NCBI GenBank assembly: GCA_964346535.1
Contig: CAYFUN010000008.1
Coordinates: 1 to 38,110 of the forward strand
DNA length: 38,110 nt
From: Neofamilia sp964346535
Lineage (GTDB): Bacteria > Bacillota > Clostridia > Tissierellales > Peptoniphilaceae
Reading direction: 5' to 3'
Below, piece by piece: positions 32,268-38,110 of the stretch; the stretch's first letter is position 1; the number at the start of each line of letters is the position of its first letter. The notes under the pieces were generated by a model. The model was not told the origin of the DNA and ran no database searches. It saw only the letters and a list, made by a program, of their open reading frames with translations. Position numbers and translations under genes: made by a program.

Positions 32268-32669
32268 ATGGCACCAACAAAACGTAAGGGAACACGTACC
32301 AGAAGAAGAGAACGTAAATACGTAGAAAAAGGCCAAGCTCACATTGCTTCCAGCTTTAACAACACAATGGTAACACTATCTGACTCAAACGGAAATGTAT
32401 TATCATGGGCTAGTGCTGGTCAATTAGGTTTTAGAGGATCTAGAAAATCAACTCCATTTGCAGCCCAACAAGCAGCAGATGAAGCAGCAAAAAAAGCTAT
32501 AAGTGAATATGGACTAAAATCAGTAGAAGTATTTGTAAAAGGTCCAGGATCTGGTAGAGAAGCAGCAATTAGAGCATTACAAGCTGCTGGTCTAGATGTA
32601 ACTATGATAAAAGACGTTACTCCATTACCACACAATGGTACAAGACCACCAAAACGTAGAAGAGTATAA
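32268..32669 (+). CDS. rpsK: 30S ribosomal protein S11
   Basis: A 133-residue platform protein near the E site. AHIASSFNNTMVTLSDSNGN, GFRGSRKSTPFAAQ and GPGSGREAAIRALQAAGL are intact, ending PHNGTRPPKRRRV. GAAGGAGG is upstream. In many bacteria rpsD would come next; here rpoA follows after 35 bases. Confidence 0.98.
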   Translation: MAPTKRKGTRTRRRERKYVEKGQAHIASSFNNTMVTLSDSNGNVLSWASAGQLGFRGSRKSTPFAAQQAADEAAKKAISEYGLKSVEVFVKGPGSGREAAIRALQAAGLDVTMIKDVTPLPHNGTRPPKRRRV

Positions 32670-32704
32670 TTTGACTTTTTTATACCTTAAAAGGAGGCTT
32701 TGTA

Positions 32705-33652
32705 ATGATAGAAATCGAAAAACCTATAGTTACCATTCAAAATAGTGAAGAAGATGGAAATTATGGTAGATTTATAGTAGAACCCTTAGAAAGAGGCTAT
32801 GCTATAACTCTAGGTAATTCTCTAAGGAGAATACTTTTATCTTCACTTCCAGGAGCAGCAGTTTCTAAAATAAAAGTAAGAGGAGTTCAACACGAATTCG
32901 ATACTATTCCAGGAATGCTAGAAGATGTCCAAGAGCTAATCCTTAATATTAAACAATTAGTATTATCAATGGAATCAGAAGAGCCAGTATCAGTTCTTAT
33001 AGATAAAGTAGGGCCATGCGAAGTAAAGGCGTCAGACATAATTACAGGAACAGACGTAGTTATAAATGACCCAGACCAATATATAGCAACCCTAAACGAA
33101 GACGGACATCTTTATATGGAGATGGTAGTTTCAAGAGGCAGGGGATACGAACCTGCAGAAACACACAAGGATGAAAACACTGACATAGAAGCCATCCTTA
33201 TAGACGCTAACTATTCACCAGTAAAATCAGTAAATTGGACTAGTGAAAACACTAGAGTAGGACAAAGAATCGATTACGAAAGACTTATCCTTGAAGTAGA
33301 AACTTATGGCTCAATAATGGCAAGAGAGGCAGTTAGCTTAGCAGCTAAAATTCTTATAGAGCACCTTGATTTATTTGTAAACATGACAGAACATGTAAAC
33401 GATGTTGAAATCATGGTAGAAAAAGAAGAAGAAGACAAAGAAAAAGTTCTAGAAATGACAGTAGAAGAACTAGACCTATCAGTTAGATCTTACAACTGCT
33501 TAAAGAGAGCAGGAATAAATACAGTTGACGACTTGATTCAAAAAACTGAAGCAGAAATGATGAAAGTTAGAAACCTAGGAAAAAAATCCCTAATTGAAGT
33601 CAAAGGAAAACTTGCAGAACTAGATCTTTCTTTAAAGGAAGAAGAAGTCTAA
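32705..33652 (+). CDS. rpoA: RNA polymerase alpha subunit
   Basis: A 315-residue subunit. The N-terminal domain (about 1-230) dimerises and nucleates the core enzyme, with GRFIVEPLERGYAITLGNSL and RRILLSSLPGAAV. After a flexible acidic linker (KEEEDKEK), the C-terminal domain (about 248-310) has LSVRSYNCLKRAGI and VRNLGKKSLIEVK, which bind UP elements and regulators. AAAGGAGG is nine bases before the ATG. Confidence 0.98.
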   Translation: MIEIEKPIVTIQNSEEDGNYGRFIVEPLERGYAITLGNSLRRILLSSLPGAAVSKIKVRGVQHEFDTIPGMLEDVQELILNIKQLVLSMESEEPVSVLIDKVGPCEVKASDIITGTDVVINDPDQYIATLNEDGHLYMEMVVSRGRGYEPAETHKDENTDIEAILIDANYSPVKSVNWTSENTRVGQRIDYERLILEVETYGSIMAREAVSLAAKILIEHLDLFVNMTEHVNDVEIMVEKEEEDKEKVLEMTVEELDLSVRSYNCLKRAGINTVDDLIQKTEAEMMKVRNLGKKSLIEVKGKLAELDLSLKEEEV

Positions 33653-33663
33653 AGGAGGAAACT

Positions 33664-34008
33664 ATGGCAAAGCTAAGAAAGCTTGGTCGTACATCTGACC
33701 ATAGAGATCACATGCTTAGAAATCTTACAACTTCTGTTTTAGAAACTGGTAGAATAACAACTACAGTGACTAGAGCAAAAGAAGCCCAAAGAATGACTGA
33801 CAAAATGATCACACTAGGTAAGAGAGGCGACCTACATGCAAAAAGACAAGCAAATGCATATTTATACGATGCAAAGCTTGTACAAACTCTTTTCAACGAA
33901 ATCGCACCAAAGTATGAAAACAGAAACGGTGGTTACACAAGAGTTCTAAAATTAGGACAAAGACGTGGCGATGGAGCTGAAATGGCGATACTTGAATTAG
34001 TAGAATAA
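33664..34008 (+). CDS. rplQ: 50S ribosomal protein L17
   Basis: A 114-residue protein at the bottom of the 50S subunit. KLRKLGRTSDHRDHMLRNL, TTTVTRAKEAQRMTDKMI and GGYTRVLKLGQRRGDGAEMA are diagnostic. It is the last gene of the supercluster: a strong terminator follows 18 bases after the stop, and no ecfA or truA genes come next. Confidence 0.98.
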   Translation: MAKLRKLGRTSDHRDHMLRNLTTSVLETGRITTTVTRAKEAQRMTDKMITLGKRGDLHAKRQANAYLYDAKLVQTLFNEIAPKYENRNGGYTRVLKLGQRRGDGAEMAILELVE

Positions 34009-34026
34009 AAAATTTTTTATAAATTC

Positions 34027-34055
34027 GGAGGTTAGAAAAACTAATCTCCTTTTTT
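34027..34055 (+). terminator. Terminator of the ribosomal protein supercluster
   Basis: GGAGGTTAG (34027-34035) pairs with CTAATCTCC (34041-34049, one wobble), loop AAAAA, six T. The 34056-34280 stretch after it is AT-rich and contains no gene; a weak promoter may lie near 34214. Confidence 0.92.
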
Positions 34056-34213
34056 ATTGGGAGAATTATTTTGAAAGACAAGGTCAAATTAAAAAATATA
34101 AAAGATGACTAAAAATTTAAATTAAATTATTTATAGAAAAATGTTTTTTTATTTTAATAAGGGGTAAAGACGTTATAAGCTAAACGACTAATTAATTAAA
34201 AGTCATTTTCTAA

Positions 34214-34241
34214 TTGATTTTTAAAAGTGTTGGATTATTAG
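34214..34241 (+). promoter_or_regulatory. Possible promoter of the M20D/DUF3100 operon
   Basis: TTGATT (34214-34219), a 16-base spacer and TATTAG (34236-34241). Neither box is strong; no better pair was seen between the rplQ terminator and the gene start. Confidence 0.35.
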
Positions 34242-34280
34242 AAAGCTAAATTGATATCGAAAATTTTTAGGAGGTGTAAG

Positions 34281-35465
34281 ATGGATATCTTAAAATTAGC
34301 CAAGGAAAACCAAGCTTATGCAATTGATGTGAGAAGAAATCTCCATATGATTCCTGAGCTTGAATTGAATTTGCCAAAGACGGTTGCCTATATTACAGGG
34401 AAATTAGATGAGCTAAATGTTCCTTATGATTTACTTGTAAATGGCAATGCAATCGTTGCCACAATTGAGGCAGATGACACTGACGGCCCTTGTATAGGTA
34501 TTAGGGCAGACATGGACGCTCTTCCTATTATTGAAGAGACAGGTCTTCCTTTTAAGTCTACCCACGAGGGAAGAATGCACGCTTGCGGCCATGATGGTCA
34601 TGCAGCAATTGCCTTGACAACTTTAAAAATCTTGGCTGAAAACAGAGACAAGTTTAAGGGCAGGGTAAAATTTTTATTCCAACCAGGTGAAGAAATTCCT
34701 GGTGGAGCCAAGCCAATGATTGATGAAGGTGCCTTGGAAAATCCTAAGGTAGATTATGTTATTGCCCTTCACGAAGGTGGCCTGTTAAAAGACATGGACC
34801 ATGGTTGCCTATACTTTAAAGAAGGTCCCCTAATGGCATCAATGGACAAGTTTACTATAAAAGTATTTGGCAAAGGCGGCCATGGAGCCAACCCTCAAGA
34901 CACTATTGACCCAATAGTTATTTCAGCGGAAATAATTTTAGCTGTTCAAAAGATTATTTCTAGAGAAATTGCCCCAACATCTGCAGCTCTTGTTTCTATT
35001 TGCCAACTAAATGCAGGCAGTAGCCAAAACATTATTCCAAATGAAGTTACTATGGTTGGAACAGCTAGGACTTTAAATGAAGATGACAGGAACCTTGTTG
35101 AAAGAAGACTTGGAGAAATTGCAAGGGGCATAGCAAAAACTCATGGCGGAGATGCAGAAGTTGACTATAGGAGAATGTATCCTGTTTTAATAAACGATCC
35201 CCTTGTAACACAAAAGATTATTGAAGTAGGTCAAGACCTATTCCCTGGACAAGTTCACCTACTTGATAAGGCAACTATGGGTGGAGAAGATATGGCCTTC
35301 TTCCTCCAAGAAGTTCCAGGTTCTTATTTATTTTTATCTAATTTGAAGGAAGTTGATGGACAAAAACACCCTCACCACAATTCTAAATTTGATGTTGATG
35401 AGGCTGAATTTTATAAGGGAATTGCAATATTTTTAGGCGCAATTCAAAAACTAGGAGGCAAGTAA
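34281..35465 (+). CDS. M20D family amidohydrolase/peptidase
   Basis: A 394-residue cytosolic metallohydrolase of the AbgB/HipO/IAA-amino-acid hydrolase family, which cleaves N-acyl or N-aryl amides of amino acids. Metal-site motifs: GIRADMDALP, HACGHDGH (C102, H104), FQPGEEIPGG, and HPHHNSKFD near the C-terminus; a dimerisation/lid domain with GKGGHGANPQ lies between. The ATG at 34281 follows GGAGGTG; an upstream in-frame start at 34251 has no such site. It is directly followed by two membrane-protein genes with zero and four-base spacing, suggesting import of its substrate. The substrate is unknown. Confidence 0.9.
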   Translation: MDILKLAKENQAYAIDVRRNLHMIPELELNLPKTVAYITGKLDELNVPYDLLVNGNAIVATIEADDTDGPCIGIRADMDALPIIEETGLPFKSTHEGRMHACGHDGHAAIALTTLKILAENRDKFKGRVKFLFQPGEEIPGGAKPMIDEGALENPKVDYVIALHEGGLLKDMDHGCLYFKEGPLMASMDKFTIKVFGKGGHGANPQDTIDPIVISAEIILAVQKIISREIAPTSAALVSICQLNAGSSQNIIPNEVTMVGTARTLNEDDRNLVERRLGEIARGIAKTHGGDAEVDYRRMYPVLINDPLVTQKIIEVGQDLFPGQVHLLDKATMGGEDMAFFLQEVPGSYLFLSNLKEVDGQKHPHHNSKFDVDEAEFYKGIAIFLGAIQKLGGK

Positions 35466-36236
35466 GTGAAAAATATTAAACTTCACATAATAGCTTTGGG
35501 TATAGTAATTCTTGCTGAACTAATTGGCAAGCATACCTTTGACGTGGGTATAGGAAAAATTGTACTACTGCCAATGCTATATGCTTTAATAATTGGTGTC
35601 CTTACTACACCAAAATTTTTAAAAATTTCATCAGAAAAAGAAATGCACGACGCTGGATCTTTAATATCAGTTACTTTAATGCTATTAATGGCCAAATACG
35701 GAACAACAATTGGCCCAACTATTTCTGTAATAATAAAATCTTCTCCAGCACTTATTTTACAAGAGTTTGGTAACTTGGGAACAGTTTTATTAGGAGTTCC
35801 AGTTGGAGTTATGTTAGGTCTTAATAGAGAAGTTATTGGTGGAGCCCACTCTATTGCTCGTGAACCTAATATAGCAGTTATATCAGAAAAATATGGACTT
35901 GACTCAGAAGAAGGCAGGGGAGTTTTAGGAGTTTATATTGTTGGAACTGTCTTTGGAACAATTTTAATTGGTTTATTGGCAGGTATCTTAGCAACTTCAA
36001 CACCTCTTCACCCTTATGCCTTGGCTATGGCAAGTGGAGTTGGATCTGCTTCTATGATGACAGCATCTGTAGGAACCTTAGTTGAACTTTATCCTGAAAT
36101 GGAAGAACTTATAACTGCCTTTGGAGCATCTTCAAATCTCTTATCAGGTCTTGACGGTGTTTATATGTCAGTATTTTTAGCTATACCTCTTGCAGAAAAA
36201 TTATATGCCGTAATGAAAGGTAGGAAAAATAAATGA
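35466..36236 (+). CDS. DUF3100 membrane protein (putative transporter subunit)
   Basis: A 256-residue membrane protein with about seven hydrophobic segments and a cytosolic or loop region KYGLDSEEGRG. Conserved-looking glycine-rich stretches (GVPVGVMLGLNREVIGGAHS, ASGVGSASMMTASVG) suggest a transport path. It matches the DUF3100 family, which is uncharacterised to my knowledge. It starts with GTG at 35466, the base after the amidohydrolase stop, with GGAGG inside that gene. It overlaps the next gene by four bases (ATGA). Transport of the M20D substrate is inferred from this tight coupling. Confidence 0.72.
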   Translation: MKNIKLHIIALGIVILAELIGKHTFDVGIGKIVLLPMLYALIIGVLTTPKFLKISSEKEMHDAGSLISVTLMLLMAKYGTTIGPTISVIIKSSPALILQEFGNLGTVLLGVPVGVMLGLNREVIGGAHSIAREPNIAVISEKYGLDSEEGRGVLGVYIVGTVFGTILIGLLAGILATSTPLHPYALAMASGVGSASMMTASVGTLVELYPEMEELITAFGASSNLLSGLDGVYMSVFLAIPLAEKLYAVMKGRKNK

Positions 36237-36679
36237 AACTAAAAAATTCTTTAATAGTACTTCTTATTACTGCAGCCTTAACTGTAGTTGGAAACTTAGT
36301 TGGACTTGGAACTAGTCCACTAAAATCAATTCCTGGAGTTTTAATCCTAGTATTATTTTCAATGCTTGGAATTTTACTTTCAAAAGTTATCCCTAGCAAG
36401 ATACCAGCAGTAGCCTATATAGTTACAATTGCAACTATTATGACTATTCCTGGAGTGCCTTTTGCAGAAAAAGTTTCTGAACTAACAGCTAATGTTGACT
36501 TCCTTTCTCTATGTACTCCAATACTAGCCTATGCAGGTATCTATACTGGCAAAGACTTAGACCAGTTGAAAAAGACAGGTCCAAAAATTATTGTCTTGGC
36601 TTTAGTAGTAATGCTGGGAACATATTTAGGTTCAGCAATTATTGCCCAAGTAATCTTAAAGGCAATTGGACAAATTTAA
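36233..36679 (+). CDS. Small membrane protein, partner of DUF3100
   Basis: A 148-residue hydrophobic protein with about five membrane segments (for example LVLFSMLGILLSKVIPS and IIVLALVVMLGTYLGSAI). It begins in a four-base overlap with the DUF3100 gene, with GTAGGAAA as ribosome-binding site, so both are probably made in equal amounts. I do not recognise a named family with certainty. The two-gene arrangement recalls small/large paired membrane systems such as LrgA/LrgB, but sequence similarity to those is not evident. Confidence 0.65.
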   Translation: MKLKNSLIVLLITAALTVVGNLVGLGTSPLKSIPGVLILVLFSMLGILLSKVIPSKIPAVAYIVTIATIMTIPGVPFAEKVSELTANVDFLSLCTPILAYAGIYTGKDLDQLKKTGPKIIVLALVVMLGTYLGSAIIAQVILKAIGQI

Positions 36680-36706
36680 AAAACTATAAATTAGATAAAA
36701 ATATTT

Positions 36707-36765
36707 CTTTATCGACCTACTGATAAAGTTGACCTAAAGGACTCAAGAAATTCTTGGGTCCTTTT
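36707..36765 (+). terminator. Terminator of the M20D/DUF3100 operon
   Basis: A 12-base stem, 36736-36747 with 36753-36764 (one wobble), followed by a short T run. Just before it another hairpin, CTTTATC (36707-36713) with GATAAAG (36722-36728), has no T run. Confidence 0.82.
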
Positions 36766-36856
36766 AAATTAAAAACTTTGCACAGTTGAGTAAAATAAAA
36801 TTCTAAAAATAAAATGGTGAAAGAAAAATTTCATATAAATAAATCAACCTAGCATA

Positions 36857-36885
36857 TTGAAAGATACGTTTCAAAGTGCTATGAT
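36857..36885 (+). promoter_or_regulatory. Promoter of the yitT-like gene with dyad over the -35 box
   Basis: TTGAAA (36857-36862), a 17-base spacer and TATGAT (36880-36885). The -35 box is one arm of a perfect inverted repeat, TTGAAA-GATACG-TTTCAA (36857-36874), which could be an operator. Confidence 0.75.
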
Positions 36886-36919
36886 TAAGTCAATATAATA
36901 TTATCTAAAGGAAGGCGTC

Positions 36920-37765
36920 ATGGAAAAGAATTTTAAAAAGATTTTGGCTATTGTTTTTGGAGAATTAATTTGCGCACTGGCAATTACTTTCTTCTTTGTT
37001 CCTCACAAGTTATTGTCTGGAGGAGTTGGTGGGATTAGTATTTTACTTCAACTGCTAACTGGATATTCTACTGGGGTTTTTATTTTTCTAATAAATATTC
37101 CCCTAGCTATTATTGGTTTTAAGAAGCTATCTAAGTCTTTTATGATCTACACTTTTATTTCTTATAACCTTTTGTCTCTCTACTTACTTATTTTAAACAA
37201 GTTAAACTTAGGCTTTTGGGTAGACGACATCCTCCTCTCTTCAGTTTTTGGCGGCATCTTCAACGGCCTGGGCATGGGCATCATGTTTAAAAACTCTACC
37301 AGCCAAGGGGGCCTGGATATTATCGCCATGATTTTGAGAAAGGAAAAAAATATTTCTATTTCAACTCCATTAATGATGATGAATTTTGTTGTTGTCCTAA
37401 TTGGATCTACAATTTTTGGAGTGACCAAGGGCATGTACACTTTAATAGCCATGTATATTGGCTATCAAATGGTTGACAAGGTTGTTCTCGGCTTTGATAC
37501 AAAGAAGCAAATTATAATTATTTCAAAAGAATATGAAAAAATCGCTCAAAAGATTTTAGTTGACCCTCACAGGGGAGTTACTATGTTAAACGCCAGAGGT
37601 GCCTTTACTGGAGAGCAAAAGGAAGTGCTCTATGTTGTTGCCTACTCTAGACAAGTTGTTCGTATCAAACAAGTTGTCAAAGAAATTGACGAAAAGGCCT
37701 TTATTTCAATTTCAGACATGGTTGAAGTTTCAGGCAAGGGCTTTGTAAATAATGAAGATTTTTAA
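36920..37765 (+). CDS. YitT family membrane protein
   Basis: A 281-residue protein with an N-terminal integral membrane part of about five or six segments (YitT/DUF161; GELICALAITFFFVPHKL, GGVGGISILLQLLTGYSTG, TSQGGLDIIAMIL) and a soluble C-terminal DUF2179 domain (about 200-275; RGVTMLNARGAFTGEQKEVL). The family is widespread in Firmicutes and has no settled function, though transport has been suggested. GGAAGG is upstream of the ATG. It is a single-gene unit with its own promoter and terminator. Confidence 0.88.
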   Translation: MEKNFKKILAIVFGELICALAITFFFVPHKLLSGGVGGISILLQLLTGYSTGVFIFLINIPLAIIGFKKLSKSFMIYTFISYNLLSLYLLILNKLNLGFWVDDILLSSVFGGIFNGLGMGIMFKNSTSQGGLDIIAMILRKEKNISISTPLMMMNFVVVLIGSTIFGVTKGMYTLIAMYIGYQMVDKVVLGFDTKKQIIIISKEYEKIAQKILVDPHRGVTMLNARGAFTGEQKEVLYVVAYSRQVVRIKQVVKEIDEKAFISISDMVEVSGKGFVNNEDF

Positions 37766-37772
37766 GTTAAAT

Positions 37773-37798
37773 AGTTCAAGATTTTCTTGGACTTTTTT
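37773..37798 (+). terminator. Terminator of the yitT-like gene
   Basis: AGTTCAAG (37773-37780) pairs with CTTGGACT (37786-37793, one wobble), followed by T to 37798. Confidence 0.87.
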
Positions 37799-37810
37799 CT
37801 TATAAATTTT

Positions 37811-37839
37811 TTGCTTAAAATTTTCTTTTACTGTATAAT
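37811..37839 (+). promoter_or_regulatory. Promoter of the cobalamin riboswitch transcript
   Basis: TTGCTT (37811-37816), a 17-base spacer and TATAAT (37834-37839). The riboswitch begins about 24 bases downstream. Confidence 0.82.
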
Positions 37840-37862
37840 TAAGAAAGTAATTAAATATATGG

Positions 37863-38020
37863 ATTGTTAGACTTTATGTCTTGGAAGTTAGGTGAAATTC
37901 CTACACAGGGTCGCTGCTGTAATAAGGGAGCAAGTCCTCTAAAAGTTAAATCTTTAGCCACTGAGAAATTGGGAAGGCGAGGGTCTTGTGTTGATCTTTA
38001 AGTCAGAATACGATAACAAT
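37863..38020 (+). promoter_or_regulatory. Cobalamin (B12) riboswitch
   Basis: The P1 stem is ATTGTTA (37863-37869) with TAACAAT (38014-38020). Between them the conserved core is present in order: GGTGAAATTCC, ACACAGGGTCGCTGCTGTAA, AGCCACTG, GGGAAGGC and AAGTCAGAATAC (B12-box type). Downstream, GGACCA (38024-38029) can pair with TGGTCC (38046-38051), a likely part of the expression platform, but no T run follows. The controlled gene lies beyond the window. By family rule it should concern cobalamin uptake, synthesis or a B12-independent isozyme. Confidence 0.93.
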
Positions 38021-38110
38021 GCAGGACCATTTTCTTACCGTGTTTTGGTCCAGATTTTGGCTCTTTGTCAAATAGTGTTGATGAAGAGAAAAGTAACTAA
38101 CAAGTGGCTC

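Noticed and set aside
20848..32635. Many long antisense and shifted frames within the ribosomal protein genes
   Set aside because: They lie wholly inside conserved genes, lack ribosome-binding sites and match no known proteins.
38081..38110. ATG opening a frame to the window edge after the cobalamin riboswitch
   Set aside because: Only ten codons are visible and there is no ribosome-binding site, so it cannot be supported as a gene.
1..38110. CRISPR arrays, insertion sequences, prophage or toxin-antitoxin genes
   Set aside because: No regularly spaced direct repeats, transposase motifs, phage genes or toxin pairs were found on either strand.

Overview
The window comes from an AT-rich, low-GC Gram-positive anaerobe. 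Three things point to the Peptoniphilaceae/Tissierellia group (Anaerococcus, Peptoniphilus and Finegoldia relatives): a surface protein with S-layer homology repeats and the local GYPDG...TRAE signature, C+ type zinc ribosomal proteins S14 and L36, and a folate-type ECF S component under a tetrahydrofolate riboswitch. This placement is an inference from gene content; the sequence alone does not fix a species. One 100-N scaffold gap (7173-7272) interrupts the trigger factor gene.

Layout. 1-4100: the end of an SLH-domain surface protein, a leftward RNase H-like exonuclease, and a rightward cysteine desulfurase/ThiI pair for tRNA thiolation. 4107-5217: the 3' remnant of an alkaline phosphatase gene, then a consensus promoter driving a structured RNA (best match 6S RNA) and tRNA-Gly(GCC). 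5278-12366: a small zinc-ribbon membrane protein and the protein-quality-control block tig-clpP-clpX-lon-engB. 12477-19724: a metabolic region with a leftward DAACS symporter, two M18 aminopeptidases flanking a THF-riboswitch-controlled folate transporter, a DUF523/TudS-like protein, an uncharacterised TIM-barrel protein, and a zinc-ribbon membrane protein whose gene carries an in-frame amber codon.

19800-34055 is the S10-spc-alpha ribosomal protein supercluster, from rpsJ to rplQ, all on the plus strand. It has tandem promoters and an attenuator-like leader before rpsJ, and a terminator after rplQ. It includes secY, adk, a KOW-domain protein, infA, rpmJ and rpoA. map (usually after adk) and rpsD (often before rpoA) are absent, and the ecfA/ecfA/ecfT genes that often follow rplQ are not here. 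34281-36679 is a three-gene operon of an M20D amidohydrolase and two membrane proteins (DUF3100 and a small partner), likely a peptide or amide import/hydrolysis cassette. A YitT-family membrane protein follows. The window ends in a cobalamin riboswitch whose regulated gene lies beyond the edge.

Most of the window is core genome: translation, secretion and proteolysis. The less ordinary material is the helix-turn-helix tail behind trigger factor, the 6S-like RNA joined to a tRNA, the attenuator leader of the S10 operon, the FolT protein with an extra membrane domain, two decaying genes, and the M20D/DUF3100 cassette.
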